From Owenia fusiformis (lineage: Eukaryota; Annelida; Polychaeta; Sabellida; Oweniidae), in the NCBI GenBank assembly GCA_903813345.2, contig CAIIXF020000008.1, positions 17,656,822-17,720,821 on the forward strand: DNA of 64,000 nucleotides, read 5' to 3'. Position numbers and translations under genes: made by a program. Below the pieces are notes generated by a model. That model did no database searches. It worked only from the letters and a program-made list of their open reading frames with translations, and was not told the DNA's origin. This document shows, piece after piece, positions 45,338 to 57,124 of this stretch. Positions within the stretch are counted from its first letter, which is position 1. Each line of letters starts with the position of its first letter.

Positions 45338-45761
45338 CACCTTTAGAGTAGTATCACATTAAGATTCATTTTGAAGTGTTCTGTTATTAAATCCAATGTT
45401 TGTTTTCTTTTTTCAATCACAACAACCATATACCTAAGTTTATTACGTCATATTGTAAACACATTAAATTTAAACAACGTCATAGTTGTCAGCTGTGGCA
45501 CACGTTGATTCAATTGTATCGTAACAACAAATCAAACAGACAGTGATTGTTTCCATGACAGCTGTTGGAAACAAACGATTGTATTCCATAAACAAAGATT
45601 TGAAATAAGAAACAAATTAGAACAACCTGGGATGAAGAATTTATTTTTTCATCTCGGAAAACAATTGAAAGAAAAATTGAGCCAGGACAATGAAATTAAT
45701 AACAATACGACAATGGGGTCACCATACATCGAGCTGAACAATAATCTCTGAATCTACAAGG
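45338..45761. promoter_or_regulatory. 424-bp shared upstream region of a head-to-head gene pair
   Basis: The start codons of the CNBD2-like gene (-) and the TSP1-Ig gene (+) are 424 bp apart. The space must hold both promoters and 5' UTRs. It includes AGTTGTCAGCTGTGG and CATGACAGCTGTTGG, two similar CAGCTG E-box sites about 70 bp apart. No TATA box is obvious. Bidirectional control is inferred from spacing. Confidence 0.55.
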
Positions 45762-46299
45762 ATGAAAGTCAATAGCGATCAGATGCTCGTGGTCATTCTG
45801 GTCTGCTTTGTTTTGGAACATTGTTATGGGTTCAGAAAATGGTCGGCATGGCAGCCATGGACGCCAACATGTGCCCGCAATTGTAATGAGAAAAATGGAA
45901 TTCAAGAAAGATACAGACAGTGTCTCCATTGCGTCAAAGACGATTGTGAACCTAAAGAATATTCAGTTTGTGGTAATGAATTTAAAGGAACGAAACAATG
46001 CTACATTGCTGCAGAGTGTGACGGACCAGGTGAGTTTACAGGCATGTGGTCTCCATGGCAACAAGTTGGTACATGCACAAGATCAGATGGCTATTGCATT
46101 CCTGAAGGCAATGTCCAACATATCCGTGAATGCCAACAAGGCAAAATGGACAGTTACGCAGATTTTACTTGCCCAGTGAAGACATACGCTGAAGCGAGAA
46201 CCGAAACGTGCAGTGCATTATGCGTAAGAGAGGCTCAGGAAGCAGGATGGGGTGATTGGAGTGATTGGTCATGCCCCGTAACATGTGGTGGGGGTTCAG
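45762..46299 (+). CDS. TSP1/Ig single-pass membrane protein, exon 1 (signal peptide and thrombospondin repeats)
   Basis: Two-exon gene, 45762-46299 joined to 47068-48149, predicted 539 residues. The signal peptide is MKVNSDQMLVVILVCFVLEH, cleaved near CYG. Three thrombospondin type 1 modules follow, marked by WSAWQPWTPTC (about 26-36), WSPWQQVGTC (about 94) and WGDWSDWSCPVTCGGG, the last crossing the splice site. The exon ends after GGTTCAG in phase 1 before GTACGT. The TSP1 tryptophans in WxxW are the usual sites of C-mannosylation. The full layout (TSP1 x3, Ig x2, TM, acidic tail) suggests an adhesion molecule or receptor; I know no named family with exactly this order, though UNC5-type receptors combine Ig and TSP1 in the opposite order. 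Confidence 0.85.
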
Positions 46300-47067
46300 G
46301 TACGTCACAATTCTTTGTGGTAGTTAAGTTGGCCATTCATATATTACATTTATATTTATTATTAAAAATGGGAACGAAAACGAAAGCGATGCATTTGATC
46401 AGATTTTGTATTTTTGAGTGTAGTTGTCTATTTTACAAATGTTCATGAGTCTCAAAATACATGTCACATGAAAAACAAATAGTCTATACAGTCTAAGAGA
46501 AGCAAATTGATCAAAACAATTTTGTATTTGGCTCATTACAATCAAGATGAAGAAAGCTGAATGTTTCAATGATAATCGCGTTCGTCTCTCAGAGATATAA
46601 AAGTGATCTAAGTGCAGTTATCGATAATCTCCCAAGGCCTGTGTTAATCCTCATTTAGGTATCATTAGGGATAAAACTCCATCTCATATTTTCTCAAATA
46701 CACGATTATCAAATGGGTGCATTCACATTGAAGGTTTGGTCTGCTATTGGGATCCCAAATAAGTCTCCGAAATATTTTTTTTATTTATAATGATCTCGAG
46801 ACACAAACGGTATTTTCTGAAAATGTAAAAACTCAAAAATGCTCACCAGTCATATAGCATGACAAGCTTCACTGAATTAGCCGGCTTTTATATTTTAATT
46901 CATGCATTGATAACACACGTTGCATATATTTATGAAAATATTTTGAATTATTTAGGATCAAAATTATGGATGTATGCTTATTAGGCTCTACACAAATAAA
47001 AATGTACGTGACACAACAGCACTCAAAAATATAATACGAGTAGCAATATTCTCGTTATTCATTATAG

Positions 47068-48149
47068 GTGTCAGAACAAGGAAATGCAAAAGAGGTGAAA
47101 ATTGCCTGGGACTAAAAAGGCAAATCAAAAAGAGATGTAACGACATACCATGTATGGCACCGTTAGACAAAGCTTTATTGGATGCAACAAAGGCACATCT
47201 GGCCACTAGTTACCATAATTTTGTTGTGGATGAGAAAAAATCGGTCGACCTTGATTGTCGAACTGATCTAGATAACCTCTATGAAGAAAAATATCCAAAC
47301 ATGGCACAGATTTGGAGCAAGGACGGAAAAGAGCTGAAAATGAACAAAAAGAAAATGGAGTACGCCGAAGGAGTTCTCACTTTGAAAAATATGGGTAAAG
47401 ATGACGGTGGAATCTATGGCTGTCAATTCGAATACGTACCGGGTAGTACACAAATTATCAATATTTTCCCAGTGACGATTAACACAACGCAGTATCAGAT
47501 GCTCGCAAGATTTGGTTCTTCACTTAAGCTTCCCTGCAAAGGAGCCATTTTGGGACTGATGTATCCTAGAGCTAGACTGATATGGTATCACAATGGCACC
47601 GTGCATGAAGATTATAAATCAATTCCACCTCATATGGTCAAAAGTAGTGTTGGTCATGTACGAGGGGAACATGCTGGTCTTTGGGTCTGTACAATCACTG
47701 ATCAAGCAACCAACAGGACATGGGTTACAAACAGAATCAATGTCAAGGTCATTCCGCCGCTAACTGCGTGGGAGAGATTCATCGCTAACCGCGTTTTAAG
47801 TTTTTCTGCCGCAGGATTTATTGTGGGATGTTTTGGGTTGTGTGTTTTGTGTTGCTGTTATCGGGCCTCGAAGTCACACATTGATGCACAAAAAGATTTT
47901 GACAAAATGAAAAAAGATATCGAACCTGAAGTTAATGGCGATGGTGAATATGATGATGAATTTGAAGGCGACGGTTATGACAATGCAAACGATCAATTTG
48001 TAGAAGGTCAGGATGCTGACCAAAATTACGATAATGAATACTATGGTAACGAAGGTGATGACTTTAACTACAGAGACGACGGATATGCTGATGGCGAAGA
48101 TCAATATGGTTATCAAAATTATGCGTATAATGGAGCTAACGAATATTAA
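47068..48149 (+). CDS. TSP1/Ig membrane protein, exon 2 (Ig domains, TM, acidic Tyr-rich tail)
   Basis: The acceptor TTATTCATTATAG ends at 47067. Joining in phase 1 completes the third TSP1 module (GVRTRKC..CLGLKRQIKKRC..C). An Ig domain follows at about 220-300 (SVDLDC ... GGIYGCQF) and a second at about 305-405 (SLKLPCKG ... HAGLWVCTIT). One membrane helix is at about 421-443 (VLSFSAAGFIVGCFGLCVLC). The 96-residue cytoplasmic tail is dominated by Asp, Glu, Asn and Gly and contains 13 tyrosines (for example DQYGYQNYAYNGANEY). The stop is TAA at 48147. The tail could be a phosphotyrosine scaffold, but no ITAM or SH2 consensus is evident. Confidence 0.87.
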
Positions 48150-48369
48150 ATCTTTTTTATTTTAAGACTCTGATCTTGTTATTTAAATTCGCTAAAATGC
48201 TTTGATGTATACATTGTAATGTAGAAAACAAAACAACAAAAATAACGTGTATCTGCAAACTGATAGTATCAATGGAGAGATTTCGCAACTCACTTATTCC
48301 CGTAAAATGTTAAAAAGCGTTTGATTACGACATCATTCATTGCGCTGTTCAATACGTCCAAAAGTATGA
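48150..48369. other. 3' flank of the TSP1-Ig gene
   Basis: AT-rich presumed 3' UTR. No canonical AATAAA within the first 200 bp. Confidence 0.45.
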
Positions 48370-48900
48370 TATTGCCTGGAGAGTTTAAGCAATGCATATA
48401 AAATCGAAACGGCAACCTTTTCTTATAAATAACCCCATTTTAATGTAGTTTTCTGATTTCTCACATAACAATCGTTCGGTTGTCTACTTAGCCCGTTTCC
48501 GTTACTTAAGCCTCCGTACGACAAATGTGACTGGGGTGTAACAGGGTCGCCGTAGAAATTATAACTCAGAGTTATAATATTTGTTCATTTCTGAGGTCTC
48601 CGTAGAAATCAATTGGCTCAACAAGATTGAATCATTATTTGTCAATGTGTCACGATCACTTTTCATTTGATATTAGGCTACATCCTAGCACTTTTATTTA
48701 TAAATTGTCCCGATGTAAAAAAAATGAAAAAAGTATTATTTATCAACAGAAATTTAAAATTCACCGTGCGGCTGCCGTGGGAAATGTGACTGCAAAAGTA
48801 TGAGAGCTTAGAAATTCCACGGCGAGCGTAGAAATGTTACTGGCCGCAGAAATGATAGACCGCAAGGTCGCCGTAGGAAATGTGACTGGGGTGTAAGACT
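48370..48900. repeat. cluster of decayed repeat fragments
   Basis: GAGAGTTTAAGCAATGCATA resembles the element at 20803-20935. AAATGTGACTGGGGTGTAA occurs at about 48524 and again at about 48882, with GGTCGCCGTAG before or after it at each end. The interval between looks like one inverted or direct repeat element that has decayed. Confidence 0.55.
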
Positions 48901-49224
48901 ACACATCATCGTGTAATATACCATTGATAGTTATATAGCCGGTTTTCTATGTCATGAGTACGTACATATTTTAAACAAGCTCGTTTCGTAGTATATTTGG
49001 ACCTAAAACATGTATGACATACATCTTTTTCTTCAGAAAGCATTATACTGCGCATCGAAATCAAAATTGCCAGAATAGTATTCAACAGACATGAATATAA
49101 TGATTCCCGTAGACACCAACGTGAAATTGCAAATCCCCCGTTATAAACACGAAACTGAAGCTGGTTGGGTATCTGAAGCAGACTAAGTAGCACTTGTTGA
49201 GTATGCGCGCTATACACATTATTT
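48901..49224. other. intergenic, no gene recognised
   Basis: No exon-like sequence. Confidence 0.5.
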
Positions 49225-49378
49225 TATCGTATGATCTGTAAAATGATCTTTGATCATCTCCGGAGCAATAAGAAAATATTGGTACGGAGGGGAGAATCTC
49301 AGTAGCAATACAGAGAATACAGAATATTTCGGGATTATCTCCTGGGTAAAATGTATTGGACTAAGATCATACGATGAA
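49225..49378. repeat. inverted-repeat element, TTTTATCGTATGATC ends
   Basis: TTATCGTATGATCT at 49225 is inverted as AGATCATACGATGA at 49366. The arms are less similar inside. Confidence 0.6.
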
Positions 49379-49385
49379 AACGTTA

Positions 49386-49518
49386 TGGAATGATTTGAAG
49401 TGCAATACAGGATATATTCTGCTCTCGATATTCTGTATTGGCACTCGACTTCGTTTCGTTCCAATACAGAACTTCTCGAGCAGAATATATCCTGTGTTGG
49501 ACTTCAAATCATTCAATA
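49386..49518. repeat. 133-bp palindromic element next to the previous one
   Basis: GGAATGATTTGAAGTGCAAT followed by ACAGGATATATTCTGCTC is inverted as GAGCAGAATATATCCTGTGT then TGGACTTCAAATCATTC. The loop reads GGCACTCGACTTCGTTTCG. Confidence 0.85.
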
Positions 49519-51220
49519 AAAATTAATATTGATTCATGGAGTTTGCGTTCACAATTACGTTGTGAAAAACATCGCAAGCTTAAAGTCTCCACTCTTATAA
49601 ATCGTCGTCTATACGTAAGAATACGAGCAGGGATTTTAAAGGTATCAATTCTGGGTGACCAAAATTTAGCTGAAAACAATGGATCGCATGACATTTCCCA
49701 ATGGGAAAATAACATGGGACATATTGTTTTCCACTCCATCCCACTTAAAACATATTTTCCTTTTAAGCGGTTAACTGTGTCTACAAATGCAACATATTGA
49801 TGCATAAAACATTGAAAAAACACGAGTGGAAGGGGGTGAAAATCAGGAAAACATTTTTGAAAACATGATGGTGGGCGTGTTTGCACCTTTCCTATGCCGA
49901 AGTCTAACTTATTTGATCATATATATGAGTTCTTTTCCTTTAGAAAATACATTGGCCTTACATATGCACCTTTTTAAATCTTCAAAAAAGCCACAGTCCA
50001 ACATATGACTGTCTAAAATCTGTTTCGATACCTTCAGTGGTTTTTTGACACAACCGTGTGACACCACAGTGTTAAGTATTTTTATCTACCGTATCACGCT
50101 AGGCAAGCTCACTGTGTAGAATAGGATAACTATTGGGAACCAGTTTCATTTAATGTATTGTATAACCACGATTAATTTACAAAATAAAAATAATCTCCAA
50201 AATATTAAAATCGTCACGGAATTAAAATCGTTCCTATTTAATGAAAACGACACATTCTGGGGTAACTATATCGTCCATTTGGTACAGACTATTGTTGAAC
50301 ATCAAGAATACAACACCGGAAAGTGTTAAACGTTCAATTGTCCTCAACTGCGTCAATAATTGACATAATCAAATCACATAGAGATAAATGTCAGGATACA
50401 ATAATTGGAAATATGATTCCGTATTAAAAATGTTATTCATCTAACTTATCGTGTTTCAGATCATTTTTCATTTTCATTCTTACAAGTACGACTCTATGGA
50501 ATTTTCAACTGTTTACACAATTTTTTTAATTAACATAAAGTTCGTGATAGCTGCATCTTCGACAAGGTCAACCATAAGTGTGGTACTCCACGCCTTATAG
50601 GTTCAACATTGCAATTATTTCTGCACAATTTCGAACAACAATGGGCATTCTTCCAACCAGGATTTGCTGATGGGTTTTCCTTTCTTGAGATCCTGAAGAC
50701 ATACTACGTTAGCACACTTAAGCATCCCCATATCCTGAAAAACACATATGAAAATAGGTATTATTTGGTTCACATTTTACTTGACATGATATACCAAATT
50801 CTAGCCAATCAAAACAGTCTTAAATACCCTCACTCATTTCATATTTTGTTGGCAGTTTCTAGATGGTAGTTGAATGAAAAAAACTATGAATAGTATCATA
50901 ATGAATAATAACGAGATAGGTGCTTGAATATGATTTAAGCACATTGTCATTGCTTCATTAATGCAGATGATACTTCATTACACCATCCCTTTTGACCCAA
51001 AACAACCACAACAAATAGATGCAGTGGTAAAATTCAATTTAATTAAAGTAGAAGAATGTTATAACCACGATAGTTGAAAGCCCATGGTATAACACTTGGA
51101 AACTTAATTTTAAACCGGAGAAGAGTTCCGAGATGATTTTTCACTCACCTAGAACATGGGCTTTCAACAGAAGGGTATGCAAATACTGCCTTGGGTTTTC
51201 AAAATTGGAGAAAAATGCTT
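49519..51220. other. intergenic, no gene recognised
   Basis: Short frames on both strands show no domain, splice support or coding bias. A line near 50610-50869 looks coding in composition only. Confidence 0.45.
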
Positions 51221-52295
51221 TAGTGCTACGGCCAAGGCCATTTGTGTCCAAAACACCTAGATTTAATTTGACTTTAGATTCTTGTAGGGGACCCCAAGGC
51301 ATGTGAAAAAAAGTTTGTGAACCCTTGCAAAGCAGGCTCAAAAGTGCTGAGTCAGCAAATTTTATCATTTTCGAGTCAGAGTTTGACCATATGCTTGAAA
51401 CTATTTAATATCTCATTTGAGGATGATGCAATTATAATGAAACATTGTTAATATATTAATGAGGCGTGTATGAAGAATTCCTGAAAATTTGGGTCTTATC
51501 CAACAAAATTTGATAGAGATATGGGATAATTTGTCCCTAAAAGAACATAATTTCTCTTCAAAATTTCTCAATCAGTCGATAGTTAATCAGTCGTTAAAAA
51601 AACAGTAAGGGCCTATAGTGTATAAAACCTGATTAAAAACTTCACTGATGATGTTAGCAAATATTTCTTGCATAAGTTTCAATAAAAACTACAAGTGTCT
51701 ATTTTTTCTGATTTTTCACTTTACCTTCCCCTAAAAATTCAAGAAAGGGGGCGTGGCAGCTTACACTTCAGTTGTTGAACTTGTTGCTAGGGTCAAATAG
51801 AAAATGTGTATCATTATAGCAAAAAGTGTTATTCTAAATAAATCTTAACACTGTATGTGACATCATAATATGCTAAACATATTCATTATCTACCATTTTT
51901 TATTTTTACAGCTTATCATTGCCATACACCATAAAACAATTTAGGGTATGTGTGGTCAGCAATTGGAAATACATGTATGTGTAATACATGTATGTGTACT
52001 AAAAACATTTTTCAAAATTGTATTTCAGGTGCCTTTCTTTCCTAATACTGTTCATGTAGTTATGGTTTATGTATATGAATGATAGCACTTCCCATCATAA
52101 GTTTGGCAACTCAAACCCCTTTGAATCACTTATTAAAGCCTGTTTATTTTTGGCATATGGAATCGAAGTATCTGAAATATGGTAATAAGGAACATAATCA
52201 AGGTTTAAACATTGACAGACTTTGATATGCTATCATATAATAACTTCCAGTTGCTAAACTTATGGAGGGGGTGTACATGCTTTATAGTATAGAGT

Positions 52296-52572
52296 CCATA
52301 GACATAGCCAGGGGGTGCAATGGGATCCCACCCCCCTCCCTCCCATAACCAATAAAAATATGACCATGAGATAAAAGAAAAGAGTTTTAAAATGCTTTTT
52401 TATTTTAAGCTTCTAGCCCTTTTTTGAAGGTAGTTGAATCAAGATTTGTAAAATTCAGGATATATCTTAATTTTTAGCTTTTTTATGCCACAATCGCATC
52501 CCCCTGACTGAAAACCGAATTTTTTTTGGTGATCGAACTCCCACTGAACGAAAGCTGGCTACGCCCCTATTG
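52296..52572. mobile_element. CATAGnCATAGCCAGGGG element nested in the large inverted-repeat element
   Basis: Starts CATAGACATAGCCAGGGGGT and ends GAAAGCTGGCTACGCCCCTA, which is roughly inverted. The interior TTTTTTATTTTAAGCTTCTA and TTTGTAAAATTCAGG match 43020-43100. Confidence 0.7.
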
Positions 52573-53039
52573 TCCCTACGGAATTGGAGATAATGTTTCA
52601 CTGCTAGTCTAGCACCTGATACTTCACATAGTATCAAGGGAATTGATTGTACTTTGGACAGTAAACAATTGTATCCCTGTAGATAGAAGAGTTAAGAAGC
52701 GCCAGCGAAGTAACCTCCTTATGCCCCAAAACATACAAGTAGATTTTTAAAATCTTGATTATTGGAATCAATTTCACTTTCACTTTACCTTTTACCATCT
52801 CCTTCAACCAGTCAAGTATTCTTTAACTATTCATTAAGTTTCTGTCCAGTTTCATTTATTTATGATAAGCTCTTTCTGATGTCATAAGTCATCACCTCCA
52901 TAGTAAGTATTTAATAGAGCTTATTATCATCTTCCATGTCGTTATACAGTTGGAAACCTTGAGAATCAAGATGGCTAACTATCAGAATTTTCAATCTAAA
53001 TGGGTTCTCATTTGCTCCTACCACCTTGATTATGTAATA

Positions 53040-53220
53040 CGGGTGAATATGCCATACTTACCTGTGGTATATGGCATATTCCACAGGTGAGTATGCGTGA
53101 ATATGCGATACATTGATTTCAGTGAATACCCCATACTCACCTGCGGAATATGTCATACTCACTTGCAGAATATGCCATATACCAGAGGTGAATATGACAT
53201 ATACCATAGGTGAAAACGTG
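53040..53220. repeat. degenerate tandem GTGAATATGCCATATACCACAG repeat
   Basis: About eight imperfect copies of GTGAATATGCCATA with ACCACAGGTGAATATG or CTCACCTGCGGAATATG, in both orientations. Two more copies are at 53515-53570. Confidence 0.75.
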
Positions 53221-53355
53221 ATACAGAAAGCCTTGATTTGATTGGTTGCGAGAATCGACTCTAAATGTAAAACTATGCTGGATTACCAATACAGTTAGTG
53301 CGTCGAGTACTAATATATCAATCCTTGATTGATTGAGTAAGTTTATTACGCAAGA

Positions 53356-53742
53356 TTGGTGACTGATACTTCTGTTAAGTTAATATATTCGATACACAGT
53401 ACTGTTGATACAGTAATCATTATAATAATTCATAACGTTTTACTTGTTCGTTCAATCAATGCAATTGACAATTACTTACTTCCGTATCACGTTCTCATTG
53501 GTTATTGTGTATGCGATATACCACAGGTGAATCTGTCATACACCGCAAGTGAATATGCCATATTCATTGCAGAATATGAAATCATGTATCATGTTTACCG
53601 CGTTACAGTAAGTTCCAGTTTTTGTTCCCTGGTAACTGCTATAGTAAGTAACAAGCTACTGACTGATAATATCTTGGAATCAACAAATCCACACTCAGTT
53701 ATTAAGCATTACTTGTGTTTTGTCACTCTGATTGACTTTTGA
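53356..53742 (+). other. open stretch of 128 codons, probably not a gene
   Basis: A frame lies inside the middle of the large inverted-repeat element. Its composition is hydrophobic and AT-driven, and part of it overlaps the GTGAATATGCC repeat. No domain is recognised. Confidence 0.15.
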
Positions 53743-53984
53743 CTTTTCGTTTTCCCAAGACCATATGTTATCATGGTACCCCCTTCATAATAAACCTATT
53801 CACCAGTTAAAGACATTCAATCCAAGGCCAAGTGACCATGGAATGGCTCATCCTCGAGGATGAAATGGGTCCATATAATCACACTCTTATAAAGTTTTGA
53901 CAACTTTTTCTTTTTAACGATTTGATGAATGTAAAGAAAGGAAGTTACTTCGCTAAAGCCTAACATACACCAATACAACATGGC

Positions 53985-54425
53985 GGGACCTCCATTGATT
54001 TAACTTTGGGTGGGACCTCATGGAAATATGTTGGACTTCATTGAGCTTTACCCGATGGAACTCCTTGGGATTCCTTAATACTTTGCCCCATGAAGCCCCA
54101 TTGAATCCTATGAGATTCGATGAGGTATCATTTGGCAAAGTCCCACAAAGTCACATTGAGAATGAACCTGTTCATTCTTTCCATTTGGGCATCGTGGGAC
54201 TTTTGATCATGGGATGTGTCAGCTAACTTGGGATCAAAATGACCTCAACAAAACCTTCTAAACTAAATTACATCATTTCCGTGGGACTCAATGGGATATG
54301 GAGGGACTCAATGAGACTCCATGGGACAAAGTTAACAAGGTCTCTTGTGACATTGTGGGACTCGATATGGCATGGTGGGACTTGATGGGGCAAATGGGAT
54401 TCTGCACCATTGGAATATGTTGGCC
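53985..54425. repeat. degenerate TGGGACTCAATGGGACTC-type repeats
   Basis: Many short copies of TGGGACTC, TGGGACTTGATGGGGCAAAT and GGGACCTCATGG. The same material (CATGGTGGGACTCAATGGAA, CTCGATGGGGCAAGTGG) reappears at 59285-59330, there preceded by AACTAAATTACATTATTTCA as at 54258. Confidence 0.7.
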
Positions 54426-55650
54426 TAAGGACCAAACTCGTGTAATGTCACATATCATATAAGTAATGTCAACAAACCCAGTGCCACAGAATTGATCACT
54501 TAAAGAGAATGTAAAGCACTATTATTTCCTTGCTTCAGGTTTCTACAACTAAACAATTTATAACACATATAATACTTATACACCCCCTCCATAAGGTTGG
54601 CAACTGCAAGTTTTTATATGATTACATATCAAGGTCTATCAATGTTTGAACTTTGATTTTGTTCCTTATTGCTTTATTTAAAAAGCTTGATGTCTTGTTT
54701 AAAATTGCCAAACAGCATAACACGCTTTAATAAGTGATTCAAAAGGGGACTTCCGGTTACAAAACTTATGATGGGGAGTGTAATATAACATATTATTATC
54801 ACAATTCATTCTTAACATACCATAACTACATGAACAACATTAGGATAGGATGGCATCTCAAATACAATTTAAAAAAATGTTATTAGTACACATACATGTA
54901 TTTCCTATTGCTGACCACACATACCCTAAACGGTTTTATGGGGCATTGCAATGATAAGCTGTAAAAAATATAAAATGGTAGATAATGAATATGTTTAGCA
55001 TATCATGGTGTCACATATAGTGTTAAGATTTATTTAGAATAACACTTTTTGCTTTAATGATACACATTTTCTATTTGACCCTAGCAACAAGTTCAACAAC
55101 TGAAGTGTAAGGTGCCACACCCCCTCTCTTGAAATTTTAGGGGAAGGTAAAGAGAAAAATCAGAAAAAATAGATACTTGTACTTTTTATTGAAACTTATG
55201 CAAGATATATTTGCTAACATCATCAGTGAAGTTTTTCATCAGGTTTTATACACCATAGGCCCTAACTGTTTTTTAAATGACTGATTAACTATCGATTGAT
55301 TAAGAAATTTTGAAGAGAAATTATGTTCTTTTAGGGACAAATTATCCCATATCTCGACCAAATTTTGTTGGATAAGACCCAAACTTTCAGGAATTCTTCA
55401 TACATGCCTTATTAATATATAAACAATGTTTCAAAATAATTGCATCATCCTCAAATGAGATATTAAATAGTTTTAAGCATATGGTCAAACTCCGACTCGA
55501 AAATGATAAAATTTGCTGACTCAGCACTTTTGAGCCTGCTTTGCAAGGGTTCACAAACTTTTTTTCACATGCCTTGGGGTCCCCTACAAGAATCTAAAGT
55601 CAAATTGAATCTAGGTGCTATGGACACAAATGGCCTTGGCCGTAGCACTA

Positions 55651-56076
55651 CTTCCTGTACACATTCCAAGAAAATTCTTATTTTGTACTTTTTATTTATC
55701 ACCCTTGGTATACGCAGCTAACGAAAATTGACCGGTACGGGTCAAAAGCTGGACCGGCACGGGTTAACGGTTTTATTTGAATTTTAAACAGCCATAACTT
55801 GCTCAATATTGACTTCCTCGTGTCTAATTTGAAATATATGATGCCTCCCGACGCTTTCAAGTACCCCAATTTTTTACAGATTTTTAAACGGACCAAAACT
55901 CTCTAAATGCGCATTTATGCTCTTTTCTCTCGAGAACGACTGTCTCATTTTCACGATAACTTTTATTTAGTACTTCTAACATATAAGATCTATTTTTCCC
56001 CATCAAGGTATGATGTAAATGACATGCTATTTACATCTTGTTAGTTTCAATGACGCGCGTTTGATTTTATAAAAAA
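55651..56076. other. intergenic, no gene recognised
   Basis: GACCGGTACGGGTCAA and GACCGGCACGGGTTAA form a short direct pair at about 55730-55770. Confidence 0.5.
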
Positions 56077-56212
56077 TGCCAAACTTTGTGACAAAGAATT
56101 TCATCAGCAATTGCCCCGAACCGGTCCGTCTTCTCGCTGCAAGCAGATTGCCCCGAACCGGTCCGTCTTCTCGCTGCAAGCAGGATGAAATTCTTTGTCA
56201 CAAAGTTTGGCA
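56077..56212. repeat. 136-bp hairpin: 29-bp perfect stem around two 37-bp direct repeats
   Basis: Bases 56077-56105 (TGCCAAACTTTGTGACAAAG then AATTTCATC) are exactly inverted at 56184-56212. The loop consists almost entirely of two identical 37-bp units (56110-56146 and 56147-56183) containing CCCCGAACCGGTCCGTCTTC. The loop is GC-rich in an AT-rich region. Confidence 0.95.
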
Positions 56213-56274
56213 GTACAGTAATTTCAAGGGTCACAATTTTACTATGATTAATTACGTCTCAATTACAACGTAAT

Positions 56275-56472
56275 ATGCCAAAGGCTAAGGATAGAGGGGA
56301 TAAGGCCAATGGGCCATATATGAGGAAGGCCTTGGGAAGACAGGTGGAAAAAGACAATAACAATGCTACTGAGCTGGTGGATGATGAAGATTTAGATGTG
56401 TCTATAGGGAAGCGGGTACTCCACTTGAAACAGAAGAAATATGCCAATTTCTTTGAAGCCATATTTTTATGA
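56275..56472 (+). CDS. possible small gene or gene fragment, 65 residues
   Basis: From ATG at 56275 to TGA at 56470 the frame reads like protein: MPKAKDRGDKANGPYMRKAL, then an acidic stretch (ELVDDEDLDVSIGKR) and a basic end (LHLKQKKYANFFEA). Codon use is less AT-driven than in nearby random frames. There is no domain, and no splice partner was identified. It may be a fragment of a retroelement or a decayed retrocopy. Confidence 0.3.
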   Translation: MPKAKDRGDKANGPYMRKALGRQVEKDNNNATELVDDEDLDVSIGKRVLHLKQKKYANFFEAIFL

Positions 56473-57124
56473 CCAAACTAATTCTCTTTACAAGAACAGA
56501 CGAAAGAAAGATGGAGAAATAGGGAATTTTGCTAATAGCATCGGATGGACAGGTAGACATAGTATTTTTTTATATGAAAGATCTAAAAATGAATTAAGAT
56601 CAGGGTGCACTTTGATGAAAAGACCACGTCCAGTATGGCAAGTGATTTTAGACGGTCATATCTTTCACCATGAGTACCTTCTGGGCACAAATAGAGTGTT
56701 TTTATTAAAACAATATGTTTTCTTTCAATTGAAGTACCCATAATGATAAAAAATATCAATCAAACAATTCGAAAAATGATGAATAGGGACCCCATGTCAA
56801 CATTTTTTCTAAATATTGAACCTATTTACTCAAAAGAGGATCTTCTTTTTCTGATTTTTATTGCATGAAAACATTATTATCCTGGAAGTCCTGTTTATCA
56901 AAGTATTTCGTTTTCAAATGTTGCATTCACGCCATGTGGAACAGTCATACTGGGTCATACTGGGATTAAGTATAAATCTAGAGGCCTGTAAATCGACCGA
57001 TGTCCTGGCGGGTCCCGTACGGCCATCGGCCGATAGCCTTGCGATACCCGTGCGATTTCAGATTCAATTGATTGCGGGCGCCGTACGATGCCTGTACTAA
57101 TGTGACCATACTCACGATTAGATC
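56473..57124. other. intergenic, partly GC-rich
   Basis: Around 56985-57090 short pieces such as CCATCGGCCGATAGCC and GCGGGCGCCGTACGATGCC resemble broken parts of the GGCGCCCGG-containing MITE family. Confidence 0.45.

Larger units (their letters stand above)
51221..55650. mobile_element. 4.43-kb element with ~1.06-kb inverted arms
   Basis: TAGTGCTACGGCCAAGGCCA (51221-51240) is exactly inverted at 55631-55650, and similarity between the arms continues inward to about 52280 and 54573 (for example TTTGCTGACTCAGCACTTTT, TTGCAAGGGTTCACAAACTT). Homology stops sharply at both outer ends, and CTT flanks both sides, a possible 3-bp duplication. The ~2.3-kb middle contains other repeats (52296-52570, 53040-53215, 53985-54420) and no transposase frame. 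Arms differ by scattered substitutions, so it is not recent. Superfamily unassigned. Confidence 0.88.

Noticed and set aside
49438-49886. Overlapping 120-125-codon frames on both strands
   Set aside because: They start inside the palindromic element at 49386-49518; no domains, no splice sites, no coding bias.
56441-56743. Second 100-codon frame after the 65-residue frame
   Set aside because: It is in another frame, and no frameshift or splice that would join them is supported.
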